From positions 1 through 27,912 of the IMG/VR virus record IMGVR_UViG_3300042908_000444: a DNA stretch of 27,912 bases; one strand, written 5' to 3'. How positions within the stretch are numbered: position 1 is the first letter of the stretch; each line of letters opens with the position of its first letter. The DNA comes from a virus. Of this stretch, positions 8,074-16,054 are shown piece after piece. The notes under the pieces were generated by a model, which was not told the origin of the DNA, did no database searches, and saw only the letters and a program-made list of their open reading frames with translations. A program made the position numbers and the translations under genes.

Positions 8074-9905
8074 GCATCAACGTCGTCGTATCGAGCACCG
8101 CTGCCGGCGTGAGCGTGTCGGGCGGTACGTCTGTTGCCATTGCCGTGAGCGGTGGCAACACTGCGGCCATCACGGTTGGCGGCGGCATTGGCCCGGCGGG
8201 CTTTCTGATCAACCCGGGCACGGCCACCAATGCCTTTGGCACTTTCCAGCTGACCGCAGGCGACGGCATCACGATCTCGACCAGCGCGGCCCAGTTTCAA
8301 ATCGCGTCGTATGGCACGACTGCCGTGGCGAGCCTGGCCCCGGTGCAGTCGGTGGCCGGGCGGGTGGGTGCCGTGCAGCTGCAGGCCAGCGACGTGACGG
8401 CAGGGACGTTTGCCATCGCCCGCATCCCGACGATCTCGTACACGGCCCTGGCCAACGTGCCGACGGACTTTAGCCCCTCGGCCCACACCCACTCGACGAG
8501 CGATGTAGTGTCGTTCACAGCTGCGGCAGCGGCGGCTGCCCCGGTGCAGAGCGTGGCGGGCCGCCAGGGGGCTGTCTCGCTGGGTGCTGCCGACGTTAGC
8601 GGGCTGGCCTCCGTGGCCACCAGCGGCAGCTATACGAGCCTGCAGAACGTACCGACCGCCTTCGCCCCACAGGCCCATACGCACTCAACGGCGGACATCA
8701 CGGGATTCACGGGATCCTTTGCGGCGGGCAATCACACCCACGACGCCGCCGCGATTACTAGCGGCGTGCTCGAGCTCGCCCGCATCCCGACCGTCGGCTA
8801 CACGGCACTGGCGGGTGTGCCGGCCACCTTCGCCCCGCAGGCCCACACCCACAGCACGGCAGACGTAGTTGGCCTCACGGCCTCGTTCTCGCAGGTCGGG
8901 CACTCACACGACTACGTACGGATTCTCAACGGGCTGACGGGCACTGTGACGATTGCCGGAGGTGCTGGCGTCACAGTGAGCACGGCCAGCAGCTCCATTA
9001 CGATTTCGGCTGGCGGCGGTGGCGGCGGCGGCGGCTCCGCAAACATCGTGGAGGCCGCGACGGCGGCAGGCTTCCCGGCAACGGGTGCCAGCAGCACGCT
9101 GTACGTCAGCACCGATGCCAGCCGTGCCTATAGGTGGGATGCGTCTGGCGTCTACGTCGAGATCGGCACGGCTGGCGGCACCGGAACTGACTCGGACCTG
9201 CGTGCCCTGTTCGTACCTGCAGCACCGACGAGCGTAACGGCCACGGGTGGCAACGCACAGGCGACTGTGTCATGGACTGCACCGGCTGCATTGTCCGTGC
9301 TGCCGATCACGGACTACACAGTTCAGTACAGCACCAACAGCGGCACGACGTGGACGACTTTCACGCGGGCCGCGTCAACTGCGACATCGGCTACCGTGAC
9401 AGGATTGACCAACGGCACGGCGGTGGTGTTCAGGGTCTCGGCGACGAATGGCGTGGGGACTAGCAGCTACTCGACAGCGAGCAGTGCGGTGACGCCTGCG
9501 GCACCAGCTGCGGTGCCAGTCACATCCGCCAACCGCTACGGGCCGGCTGGTGCTAGTTCCTCTTTTGCTGGCACCAGCACAGTCACGGTGGTGCTGAATG
9601 GAAACTCTTCATTCGCCAACGATAGCGTCCGACAGTGGATGCTGATCAATGTCACAGGCACACTCAGCTACACGGTGACTGCCAGTTCGCAGGCTGGCGG
9701 CGACATTGGGCGGCTGCACATCTCGTCGGCCTCTCCATCCAGCAGCGCGGCAATGACGGCCGTGTCTAGTGAGGTCAGCGGAACGCAGACAACGAGCGGC
9801 ACGGCGTCGGTCACCGCAGGGCAGCATCTAGTCTTGGTATATAGCAAAGATTCTGAAGACAGCGAACTTAACGACCGAGTCACTGCCGTACTTAGCATCT
9901 CGTAG
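8070..9905 (+). CDS. Tail fibre with HxH repeats and fibronectin III domain
   Basis: The GTG at 8070 (GTGA overlap with the previous stop) gives 611 aa; the longer open frame upstream lies inside the preceding gene. Residues about 90-285 carry repeats of VQSVAGRxGAVxL and fibre motifs with five HxH pairs at 139/141, 203/205, 222/224, 259/261 and 278/280. HxH motifs in T4 gp12 and gp37 fibres bind iron in trimeric needles, so a metal-stabilised trimer is a sound inference. A poly-Gly linker near 315 leads to a fibronectin III domain at about 384-475 (APTSVTATGG to SSAVTP). The C-terminal 130 residues are Ser/Thr-rich and probably form the tip or receptor-binding part. Confidence 0.85.
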   Translation: MSINVVVSSTAAGVSVSGGTSVAIAVSGGNTAAITVGGGIGPAGFLINPGTATNAFGTFQLTAGDGITISTSAAQFQIASYGTTAVASLAPVQSVAGRVGAVQLQASDVTAGTFAIARIPTISYTALANVPTDFSPSAHTHSTSDVVSFTAAAAAAAPVQSVAGRQGAVSLGAADVSGLASVATSGSYTSLQNVPTAFAPQAHTHSTADITGFTGSFAAGNHTHDAAAITSGVLELARIPTVGYTALAGVPATFAPQAHTHSTADVVGLTASFSQVGHSHDYVRILNGLTGTVTIAGGAGVTVSTASSSITISAGGGGGGGGSANIVEAATAAGFPATGASSTLYVSTDASRAYRWDASGVYVEIGTAGGTGTDSDLRALFVPAAPTSVTATGGNAQATVSWTAPAALSVLPITDYTVQYSTNSGTTWTTFTRAASTATSATVTGLTNGTAVVFRVSATNGVGTSSYSTASSAVTPAAPAAVPVTSANRYGPAGASSSFAGTSTVTVVLNGNSSFANDSVRQWMLINVTGTLSYTVTASSQAGGDIGRLHISSASPSSSAAMTAVSSEVSGTQTTSGTASVTAGQHLVLVYSKDSEDSELNDRVTAVLSIS

Positions 9906-9913
9906 GAGTCACC

Positions 9914-10855
9914 ATGCCACTCTCATTCCCAGCATCGCCGACCGTCGGGCAGCAGTCGACGCAGAATGGGCGCGTCTACTCGTGGACGGGCTATGCGTGG
10001 GAACTCGTTGCGGCGAGTGGTGGCGGCGGCCTATCGTGGTCATCCGTGCCTGCATCCTCGACGGCGACAGGCACGGCGGGGCAGATCGCATATGACGTTT
10101 CGGGCAGGTTCTATCTCTGCACTGCCACCAACACGTGGAGACGGACGACGCTGTCGTCGTGGGTCTCGGACTCGTACTGGTCAGACGTTGTGCTGATGAT
10201 GCACGGCGACGGCTCGTTTACTGACTCGTCAAGCTACGCGCGCACAGCCACCGCAGTCGGAGATGCCAACGCCAACGGCACGGCTAGGTTCGGCTCAGGC
10301 AGCCTCTCGTTTGACGGAAACGGCGACTACCTGACGATCCCAACATCCACCAGCCTAGACCTCGGCAACACCTATACGGTCGAGTGCTGGATTAACCCGG
10401 CAAGTTCCAGCCTGACGGGTGGCGTAGTCAGTCGCGCTCTGTATTACGCAAGCGGTAACGGCGGTCTGTCGTCAACGTGGGACGGGCTGAACTTCTCTAT
10501 AAGAGGTATGGACTCGTTCATGAGGTTCTACTTCTACGGAACGACGGCAGAAAATGAGCAGTATGTGGACGTGTCGCAGTCCAATTTCCCGGCCAATACA
10601 TGGACGCACTTGGCTATGGTGCGAAATGGAACCAGTGGTCAAATCTACGCCAATGGTTCTCAGGTCGGCTCTATCTCATCTCTGGGCAACACATCGGCAT
10701 CGTCGCAGCCATTGCTGATCGGTACGTGGAAGTATCTGGTGAGTGGAAACGACACGTTCGCTGGCTACTGGAACGGCCGCATCGACGACCTGCGGATCAC
10801 CAAGGGCGTTGCTCGCACGATCACTGTCCCAACTGCGGCGTATCCAGACGAGTAA
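9914..10855 (+). CDS. LamG-like (concanavalin-type) tail adhesin
   Basis: The ATG is preceded by TAGGAG. The 313-aa product has an N-terminal fibre-attachment part (SFPASPTVGQQ, then RVYSWTGYAWELVAA, a motif common in phage and collagen-type fibres), then from about residue 92 a Laminin_G_3-type jelly roll. Features of that fold are LSFDGNGDYLTIPTS, YTVECWINPASS, TWTHLAMVRNG, GQIYANG and FAGYWNGRIDDLRITKG. Such domains bind glycans, so this is a likely receptor-binding protein working with the fibre encoded just upstream. The final strand ends in the acidic tail YPDE. Confidence in the domain is high; the receptor is unknown. Confidence 0.87.
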   Translation: MPLSFPASPTVGQQSTQNGRVYSWTGYAWELVAASGGGGLSWSSVPASSTATGTAGQIAYDVSGRFYLCTATNTWRRTTLSSWVSDSYWSDVVLMMHGDGSFTDSSSYARTATAVGDANANGTARFGSGSLSFDGNGDYLTIPTSTSLDLGNTYTVECWINPASSSLTGGVVSRALYYASGNGGLSSTWDGLNFSIRGMDSFMRFYFYGTTAENEQYVDVSQSNFPANTWTHLAMVRNGTSGQIYANGSQVGSISSLGNTSASSQPLLIGTWKYLVSGNDTFAGYWNGRIDDLRITKGVARTITVPTAAYPDE

Positions 10856-10858
10856 CCC

Positions 10859-11518
10859 ATGGCCACCAAACCCGACGGCCGCTCTGCTGGCGTTGACCGA
10901 GTCTCATTCACGAGGCCGGCGGCTGAACGCATCGGCAAGGTCGTTCGCCAGGTCGAAGGTGGCAGCCGTGACCTGAGCCCGATTGAGTGGGGGCCTCGAG
11001 GTGTTGGCGGGTCGTCGGGCAAGGTGTTTCGGGTGGGGACGTTTACTGGGGCGTGGGCCGTTGACACCGCCAACGTGGTCACATTCCGCAACGTAACCAG
11101 CACACCCAATACGGTTCACGCAACAAACCTTCTGATCAGCCTGCCATCCGGGGCAGAGACTTCGTCGAGCCGTATCTGCAACATCGCCAAGGATGGAACG
11201 GCGTGGTATCTCGTTAGCTTCCGTGCTGTATCTGCAACCGCCGTGTTTGCAAGGCAGACGCAGACGATAACTTTCTTCGGTACAGGCAGCACGCAGGCGA
11301 TCACATACGCCACGCCGGGGAGTCCTGTTGCCGTCCTGACGGACGTGGCCGCATCGCTCAACACCACCAGTTGTGCCATCACGGTGACGAAAACCACAGC
11401 AAGCGTGCAGATCGTGGGCACCACGCAGACCGCCGCAGTGATCTCTACCGCTGCAATGCAAACGGCGGCTGTGATGAGCCAGACATACACGGCCACCTAC
11501 ATCAGCTTGGAGTTGTGA
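10859..11518 (+). CDS. Hypothetical tail-associated protein (219 aa)
   Basis: The ATG lies three bases after the adhesin stop. The first 50 residues are charged and basic (PAAERIGKVVRQVEGGSRD, then a GG-rich VFRVGTF segment). The remainder is a Thr/Ala-rich beta region containing TQTITFFGTGSTQAITYAT and ending in YTATYISLEL. The segment GGSSGKVFRVGTFTGAWA looks like a shared linker motif of phage fibre-accessory proteins. No enzyme motif is seen. By position in the fibre gene block it probably forms a tail-tip accessory part; the family is not recognised. Confidence 0.5.
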   Translation: MATKPDGRSAGVDRVSFTRPAAERIGKVVRQVEGGSRDLSPIEWGPRGVGGSSGKVFRVGTFTGAWAVDTANVVTFRNVTSTPNTVHATNLLISLPSGAETSSSRICNIAKDGTAWYLVSFRAVSATAVFARQTQTITFFGTGSTQAITYATPGSPVAVLTDVAASLNTTSCAITVTKTTASVQIVGTTQTAAVISTAAMQTAAVMSQTYTATYISLEL

Positions 11519-11519
11519 G

Positions 11520-12044
11520 ATGGCGTGTCCGTGCTGCGGCCCGAAGTGGGTGTGCTATCAGTGCTGCTGCCCGGACGGGTCAAATCCACCAGCGTCAATC
11601 ACGGTAAGGGTGGAGCCCAACGCCAGCTTCCGAGTTCCGTACCAGATCTTTGAGGGCTCTTACACCCTTACGCACGACCAGACAATAGGACGGAGTGATG
11701 CAATCGTTGAGCCAACGCAACTAAATTCAACGTGCGTGAGGTATTCCTTCATTGGTAACGCGGCTGATGCTGAATGCGGTGGGTACTTTGGAGGGCTGGA
11801 GAAATACATCACGTTTCGGCAACAGGTGAACGGCGAGCTTGTCACCATGTGGGGCTGGTCTGGCCGGGATGAGCAGAATCGCTGCACACGGACTGGCGGA
11901 ACTGTGTACGGCTTTCCAGCAGGCAGGCCGGTCGCCAACCTGTGCAGCGGTCTGACTGGACTGCTGTTTCAAGACTTACAGTTCTTGGTGACTCGCGGCG
12001 GCGTGCGTACCGCGTTCGCCGCATTTGACGTATACATCGACTGA
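11520..12044 (+). CDS. Cysteine-rich N-terminus protein of the fibre block (174 aa)
   Basis: ATG 11520 follows TTGGAG at good spacing. The N-terminus MACPCCGPKWVCYQCCCPDG packs seven cysteines in twenty residues, suggesting a small metal-binding knuckle or disulfide cluster. A beta-rich body follows, with further cysteines at CVRYSF, ECGGYFGG, NRCTRTGG and NLCSG, ending in VRTAFAAFDVYID. I do not recognise the family. Its place at the end of the fibre block suggests a virion surface role. The clustered cysteines are unusual for phage tail proteins and are matched by the next gene, which also starts MAC. Confidence 0.55.
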   Translation: MACPCCGPKWVCYQCCCPDGSNPPASITVRVEPNASFRVPYQIFEGSYTLTHDQTIGRSDAIVEPTQLNSTCVRYSFIGNAADAECGGYFGGLEKYITFRQQVNGELVTMWGWSGRDEQNRCTRTGGTVYGFPAGRPVANLCSGLTGLLFQDLQFLVTRGGVRTAFAAFDVYID

Positions 12045-12056
12045 CGGAGGCTTGCA

Positions 12057-12281
12057 GTGGCGTGCTTCAAAGCCGACGACCCCAATAGGCCTGCGCTTGT
12101 CGGATGGACGGTAGTGGCAGCACAGTTCTCCACGAAGGAGGAGTGCGAGGAAGACTGTGACAGCGAGACCGGGGCGTGCATTGGCCCAGGCGGGGTGTGT
12201 TCACAGAAACGGCCGTGCATGTGCAATACCGCTCAACAACAATTCCTTGGCTTGGGGACAGTATGCAATCCGCTTCCTTGA
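12057..12281 (+). CDS. Small cysteine-rich protein (74 aa)
   Basis: The GTG start at 12057 follows ACGGAGG. The 74-aa product has eight cysteines, at about positions 3, 30, 34, 41, 48, 54, 56 and 70, including CEEDCDSETGAC and CSQKRPCMC. The local segment FSTKEECEEDC is reminiscent of the C-terminal end of Kunitz-type small disulfide domains, but the rest does not match convincingly. There is no signal peptide. It may be a virion-bound disulfide or metal-stabilised module partnered with the upstream cysteine-rich protein. Its end overlaps the start of the next gene by 19 bases. Confidence 0.55.
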   Translation: MACFKADDPNRPALVGWTVVAAQFSTKEECEEDCDSETGACIGPGGVCSQKRPCMCNTAQQQFLGLGTVCNPLP

Positions 12282-12697
12282 TTGCCTGCAGCCGTTTGTT
12301 CCTTGAGGCCCGTTGCGTCGAGCGCGGCTACACGCTCGACGAGGTGCTGCCGTGCGTCGTCGGCCAGGACGGCGACGAGTGGACGATTGACGTGGAGCAT
12401 CCGGCGTACCCGAGAGTGTCGCGGCTGCCGGAGCCTGTCGCACCACCCACGCACGGCCCAGGCACGGAGCTCAAAAAGCTGCTCGCCCGTGTGGGCATCG
12501 TGGCTACGCCGGATTGCAGCTGCAACGCTCGCGCTGCCGAGATGGATCGCCAGGGCGTCGATTGGTGCGAGGCCAACGTCGACACGATCGTCGGCTGGCT
12601 CCGCGAGCAGGCCGAGGCCCGCGGCCTGCCGTTCTTCGACGTGGCCGGGCGGCTACTGGTGCGACGTGCCATCGCCAACGCCAGGCGTAACGCTTGA
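12263..12697 (+). CDS. Hypothetical protein with CxC...WC motif (144 aa)
   Basis: I chose ATG 12263 (GGGGA just upstream); the open frame extends to 12176 but that would bury most of the preceding gene. The C-terminal half holds GTELKKLLARVGIVATPDCS, CSCNARAAEMDRQGVDWCEA and IVGWLREQAEARGLPF. This looks like a compact helical domain with a CxC and a WC pair able to bind metal. Similar C-x-C...M-x-x-G...WC patterns occur in phage hypothetical proteins near tail genes, as far as I recall, but I know of no assigned function. The stop TGA lies inside a TTGACA sequence. Confidence 0.6.
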   Translation: MQSASLIACSRLFLEARCVERGYTLDEVLPCVVGQDGDEWTIDVEHPAYPRVSRLPEPVAPPTHGPGTELKKLLARVGIVATPDCSCNARAAEMDRQGVDWCEANVDTIVGWLREQAEARGLPFFDVAGRLLVRRAIANARRNA

Positions 12698-12718
12698 CAC
12701 TGCTGCCACGCTGGTGGC

Positions 12719-12901
12719 ATGGGACGCCAGCGAGCCAAGCCACAGCCCGAGGCGGTGATCCTGCCGCCGGACCTCGAGGACGACGAGGAGTGCGGCGGTG
12801 GGGGCATTCCCGACGAAGACGGCTGGATTCACCTTGAGGGAAAGGAGCCACAGCGTGAACAAGAAAAGCCCAAGCGTAAGCCTGCTCGACGACGTTCGTG
12901 A
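12719..12901 (+). CDS. Small charged hypothetical protein (60 aa)
   Basis: The product MGRQRAKPQPEAVILPPDLE is followed by an acidic Gly-rich patch (DDEECGGGG), then EDGWIHLEG and a very basic tail (KPKRKPARRRS). This strongly bipolar sequence suggests an unstructured DNA- or protein-binding peptide. A hairpin TGCCAC-gctg-GTGGCA (12704-12719) reaches into the ATG and no good ribosome site is visible, so translation may be controlled or the gene may be weakly expressed. It overlaps the next gene by 47 bases. It could be spurious. Confidence 0.4.
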   Translation: MGRQRAKPQPEAVILPPDLEDDEECGGGGIPDEDGWIHLEGKEPQREQEKPKRKPARRRS

Positions 12902-13118
12902 GGCGATGCAGGCAGTTCGCCCCGGGCCTGCCCGATGGTATGAGCGTGTCGCCCCTGAGCACCAAGCAGAACTGGCGGCGGTGAAGGCTGCATGGCGAGC
13001 CGGCGAGCTCGGCAAGCACAAAAAGACTTTGGCCAGGAACATCGCAGCCCGGCTGCGAGCGCGTGGCATCTCCGACGTTGGCGAACAGGGGGTGATCGGA
13101 TGGCTGGACGCAGTCTGA
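12855..13118 (+). CDS. Small helical, possibly DNA-binding protein (87 aa)
   Basis: GTG 12855 with AAAGGAG at good spacing is preferred to ATG 12798, which lacks a ribosome site. The product starts VNKKSPSVSLLDDVREAMQA and includes APEHQAELAAVKAAWRAGEL, KTLARNIAARLRARGIS and GVIGWLDAV. The helix-turn-helix look of KKTLARNIAARLRARGISDV followed by a WL-containing helix suggests a small winged or HTH DNA-binding protein, perhaps of the small-terminase kind. This is inference from sequence pattern. It overlaps the start of the phosphoesterase gene by 19 bases, suggesting co-expression. Confidence 0.6.
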   Translation: MNKKSPSVSLLDDVREAMQAVRPGPARWYERVAPEHQAELAAVKAAWRAGELGKHKKTLARNIAARLRARGISDVGEQGVIGWLDAV

Positions 13119-14170
13119 GGGACGAGCTCGTAGACGACGTGGCCGCTGCGTCACGGCTGCAAGCCGACGCGGAGATCGCCCGGCTGCGTTCTGAGGTGGC
13201 CACGCTCAAGGGCCGATACAACGCCGCCCTGGCTCAGATCGACCGGGAGCGTGAGCGTGGCGACGCCCTGGCGGGGCTGTCTGGGATCAAGGCCCCCAAT
13301 CGGCCCACGGCCAAACCTGGCAAGGCAAAGCGGCACGCCGCTACGGCGGTGCTAATGCTGTCGGATGTTCACTGTGAAGAGCGAGTGCTGCCTGAGACCG
13401 TCAATGGCGAAAACGACTACTCGCTTGACGTATGTCAACTGCGGATCAACGAGCTCGAGGAGCGGTTCCTGGCCTGCCTTGAGCACGAGCGCAACCAAGC
13501 CAACGTGCGCCGTGTTCTCGTCTGGCTCGGCGGCGACTTCATCACGGGGCACATCCACCCGGACTGCATGGAGGTCGCCCAGCTTAGCCCGATGAACGCC
13601 ACCAGGTGGATCGCCGAGCGGCTGCGTGGACTCATCGACTCCATTGCCGGACACGCCGACGAGGTGATCGTCTGCACCAACGCCGGCAACCACGGGCGGT
13701 CCACCGAAAAGAACCGCATTGCCACTGAGCTTGACCACTCGTGGGAGCAGATGATGTATCACACGCTGGCCCGCGAGGAGCAAAACAAGAATGTGGCGTG
13801 GCAGATCGCCGCTGGACACCTCGGCTACGTGGACCTCGACGGGTTCCTGATCCGCACCACGCACGGGCATAGCATTCGTTACGGCGGCGGCGTCTACGGT
13901 CTGGCCCTGCCGGCCAGCAAGTCGATTGCCCGGTGGGACGCAGGACGCAAGGCGGACCTGACGATCTTCGGCCACTACCACTCGTGGGGCTGGCTGCGTG
14001 GGGCACGCTACGTCGCCAACGGCAGCGTGATCGGGCACAGCCCATATGCCGAGCGTGTCGCCTCCCCGGAGCGGCCCTGTCAGGGCATGGCAATCATCGA
14101 CCACGGCCGCCACGAGGTGACACGGGCGTATCCGCTGTTCTGTGATCGAGACCTAAGAGCGAAGCGTTGA
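13100..14170 (+). CDS. Calcineurin-like metallophosphoesterase
   Basis: The product is 356 aa from ATG 13100. Residues 1-60 are a coiled coil (ADAEIARLRSEVATLKGRYN) followed by a basic linker. The catalytic domain then shows all metallophosphatase motifs in order: SDVH (88-91), GGDF with D146, NAGNHG with N197 and H198, THGH (H255, H257) and FGHYH (H292, H294). These residues hold a two-metal site. Members act as nucleases, phosphodiesterases or phosphatases; the N-terminal coil and a phage setting near a nucleotide-metabolism gene favour a nucleic acid or nucleotide substrate. Proteins of this layout are frequent in phages, usually unassigned. The substrate is not known. Confidence 0.88.
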   Translation: MAGRSLRDELVDDVAAASRLQADAEIARLRSEVATLKGRYNAALAQIDRERERGDALAGLSGIKAPNRPTAKPGKAKRHAATAVLMLSDVHCEERVLPETVNGENDYSLDVCQLRINELEERFLACLEHERNQANVRRVLVWLGGDFITGHIHPDCMEVAQLSPMNATRWIAERLRGLIDSIAGHADEVIVCTNAGNHGRSTEKNRIATELDHSWEQMMYHTLAREEQNKNVAWQIAAGHLGYVDLDGFLIRTTHGHSIRYGGGVYGLALPASKSIARWDAGRKADLTIFGHYHSWGWLRGARYVANGSVIGHSPYAERVASPERPCQGMAIIDHGRHEVTRAYPLFCDRDLRAKR

Positions 14171-14173
14171 CAG

Positions 14174-14869
14174 ATGGGCTACGACCTCACCGACGAGTAT
14201 CTCGCCGAGGCACGGCAGCGGGCCTACCGCTACCAGGGCCAGTGGACAGGGACGGCCGGGGCACTCGCCGCAGACGTGGCCAGACTTCTCATCGAAAGGA
14301 AAACCATGCAAGGAACTATCACGGACCTAGAGGACACCAACTCGCAGCTGCGGGCGGCTGTCGAGACTCGCCTGGCCGGCGGGTGCTGCGACGGTGGCAA
14401 GTGCCAGACCACGCCCGAGGACCTGGCGACAGCCTGGCGTCAGATCACCCAGGCCAGCGCCGCCAAGTACGCCGAGCGGCTCGCGGGCGACAGCCTGTTG
14501 GCCGCGTCGGACGTTCACCCGACGAGCCAGGCGTTCTACGACCTGTGCGATGGGCTCAAGCGGATGCACGCCGGCAAGAGCCGGGACTACGGCTGCCCGA
14601 GCGGGACCGACCCGCTGGCCAACATTCGGAACGGGGCCAAGTTCGTCGGCATTCCGGCCTGGAAAGCTGCGATGGTGCGGCTGTCGGACAAGGTCACCCG
14701 GCTGGCCACGTTCAATGCCACGGGATCGCTGCACAACGAGGGTGTCGCTGACACGCTCGAGGACCTGGCCAGCTACAGCCTGTTGGCCCTGCTGCTGTAC
14801 CGCGAAGAGCAGGCATCAGTCGTCAAGCAGCCCCGGCATTTCTCTGAGCATCTCGCGGATGTGCTCTAG
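14174..14869 (+). CDS. MazG/Nmad1-like nucleotide-metabolism protein, with possible internal start
   Basis: ATG 14174 gives 231 aa. The C-terminal part, about residues 125-215, has LKRMHAGKSRDYG, DPLANIRNGAKFVG, MVRLSDKVTRLATF and EGVADTLEDLASYSLLALL. This all-alpha pattern (K..DYg..dpl.N.r, rl.DK..Rl, e...Dtl.DLa.Y.ll) is that of DUF1599/Nmad1 and MazG-like phage proteins linked to dNTP pyrophosphohydrolysis or base modification. The N-terminal 80 residues are helical with a CCDGGKC cluster. An in-frame ATG at 14306 has a better ribosome site (AAAGGA) than 14174, so a 187-aa form is plausible. The 3' end overlaps the convergent gene on the other strand by 54 bases. Confidence 0.75.
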   Translation: MGYDLTDEYLAEARQRAYRYQGQWTGTAGALAADVARLLIERKTMQGTITDLEDTNSQLRAAVETRLAGGCCDGGKCQTTPEDLATAWRQITQASAAKYAERLAGDSLLAASDVHPTSQAFYDLCDGLKRMHAGKSRDYGCPSGTDPLANIRNGAKFVGIPAWKAAMVRLSDKVTRLATFNATGSLHNEGVADTLEDLASYSLLALLLYREEQASVVKQPRHFSEHLADVL

Positions 14870-15025
14870 GTGCTCTCGCGTCTCCTCGCTCGGGTCGCCG
14901 TGCTTGAGAATGCTGCGGCAGTGCTGATCAACAGCCCAGATCGCAGCCTTGGCGTCGGCACCCTGCATGGCAGCGGTGAACTCGGCCTGCTCTTCCGGCA
15001 ATCGGAAGCGGAGGATGGCGTGCAT
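14816..15025 (-). CDS. Small conserved phage protein, minus strand (69 aa)
   Basis: Starting at the minus-strand ATG at 15025, the product MHAILRFRLPEEQAEFTAAM continues with an AIWAVDQHCRSILKHGD segment and ends REMLREMPGLLDD. This is the shape of a widespread small phage protein (f.LPeE..eF..a..g......l......r...KHg....e....l..iR..l.e), usually annotated as hypothetical. An ATG at 15106 would extend it across a hairpin and is less likely. It lies downstream of the integrase on the same strand and converges on the MazG-like gene with 54 bases of 3' overlap. Function unknown. Confidence 0.7.
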   Translation of the reverse strand: MHAILRFRLPEEQAEFTAAMQGADAKAAIWAVDQHCRSILKHGDPSEETREHLEHIREMLREMPGLLDD

Positions 15026-15051
15026 GTTCCAGATTCCAGAAAGTGAAACGC

Positions 15052-15077
15052 CGCCCGGCTGGGTTGCCAACCGGGCG
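15052..15077 (-). terminator. Hairpin downstream of the integrase, possible weak terminator
   Basis: CGCCCGG (15052-15058) and CCGGGCG (15071-15077) form a perfect 7-bp GC stem with a 12-nt loop between the integrase stop and the next minus-strand gene. On the minus strand it is followed by GCGTTTCACTTTCT, only moderately T-rich, so it may be a weak intrinsic terminator. It could also be part of the attachment region, which commonly lies beside the integrase. Confidence 0.4.
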
Positions 15078-15109
15078 ACGTGAGGGCATTTGACAGAACT
15101 GGTCAAGGG

Positions 15110-16030
15110 TCACGCGGCTGGCGGCTCGTGCGGCCTGTCGAGATCCGGCAGGTAGTCGAGGTTAGATTCCCGCCCGGTGATCTCCTCGTCGTAGTAGTGG
15201 TTCTCGGCCATCTCCTCGCTGCTGTGCCCCAGCTGCTTCCTGGCCGAGATCCCAGCCCGCTTGAGGTAGCTGGCCGTGGATTTGCGGATGGCGTGAAACG
15301 GCTTGTAGTCCACGCCAGCCACCCGGCAGAGCACCCGCAGGCTGTTGTAGGCGGACAGCGGCTCCCGGTCGTCCAGCCAAGGCCATACGCGAGCCTCTGG
15401 CGGGCCTTTCTGGGTCGCCAGCATTCGAGCCAGTTCCGGCGTGATCGGCCGTGTAATCGTCTCTCGGTGCCCCTTACGGGTGGCAGCCAGGAACGTGAGC
15501 GTGTTCCGCTCGAGGTCGACCTCAGACCAGCGGATCTGCAGGATGGCACCGATCCTCTCGCCGGTCTGGAACATGGCCATGATTTTGGTCGGCCAGTACC
15601 AGGCCGCCGGCTTGCCCGAGACCAGTCCCTTCCGCCGTCGGCCAACCTCGACCAGCTTGGCGAGCTCCTCGGCCTTGTAGGCCTTCGGCACGGGCCGCGG
15701 GACCTTCGGCCTGGCGTAGTCGGGGAACTCCACCATTTCGCCGTCTGACCGCTTCCAGCGCTTTCGGGCCAGCCAGTTCCACAGCGTGCGGATGTGAGCC
15801 GAGTCCTTGGCCAAGCTGGCCGGGCTGATCAATTTCCACTTGGAATGCTGGGTGACACGCCGCCACCGCAGAAACTTGGCGATGGTCAGGTCGTCCAGGT
15901 CGTCCACCGTGGGCTCCCGGCCCAGGAAATCCCGCAGGCGGGCCAGCGTAGCCACGTACATTGCCACCGTCCGGTCGCACAGGTCCTTGTGTGGGGCAAA
16001 TCGGTCGATCAACAGGTCTTTCAGCTGCAT
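15110..16030 (-). CDS. int: Tyrosine site-specific recombinase (integrase)
   Basis: The product is 306 aa from ATG 16030, chosen because GAGGAG (16038-16043) sits at ideal distance; a longer frame to 16102 would read through the promoter and inverted repeats. Residues 1-95 form the core-binding SAM-like domain (TVAMYVATLARLRDFLG, LTIAKFLRWRRVT). The catalytic domain has R159 (TGERIGAIL), K186 (TRKGH), H246 and R249 (FHAIRKSTASYL), H269 (LGHSS) and nucleophile Y279 or Y280 (ENHYYD). All catalytic residues are present, so it should be active. No separate arm-binding domain is obvious. It is transcribed opposite to the excisionase-like gene, with a divergent control region between them. Confidence 0.93.
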   Translation of the reverse strand: MQLKDLLIDRFAPHKDLCDRTVAMYVATLARLRDFLGREPTVDDLDDLTIAKFLRWRRVTQHSKWKLISPASLAKDSAHIRTLWNWLARKRWKRSDGEMVEFPDYARPKVPRPVPKAYKAEELAKLVEVGRRRKGLVSGKPAAWYWPTKIMAMFQTGERIGAILQIRWSEVDLERNTLTFLAATRKGHRETITRPITPELARMLATQKGPPEARVWPWLDDREPLSAYNSLRVLCRVAGVDYKPFHAIRKSTASYLKRAGISARKQLGHSSEEMAENHYYDEEITGRESNLDYLPDLDRPHEPPAA

Positions 16031-16054
16031 CTTCGCTCTCCTCTTTGGTGTTTG

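Noticed and set aside
9005-9045. GGC-rich tract considered as a simple-sequence expansion or phase-variable repeat
   Set aside because: It encodes a short poly-Gly linker with mixed GGC/GGT codons in frame, common in fibre proteins, with no sign of frame switching.
12694-12720. TTGACA followed by a palindrome, considered as a fourth promoter of the P1-P3 type
   Set aside because: Spacing to the only candidate -10 (TGGCAT) is 15 and that hexamer is poor. The palindrome TGCCAC/GTGGCA does not match the AACGnTAnCG word.
15080-15748. 222-aa plus-strand frame opposite the integrase
   Set aside because: Mirror of the integrase coding sequence; the minus strand carries all catalytic motifs of a tyrosine recombinase.
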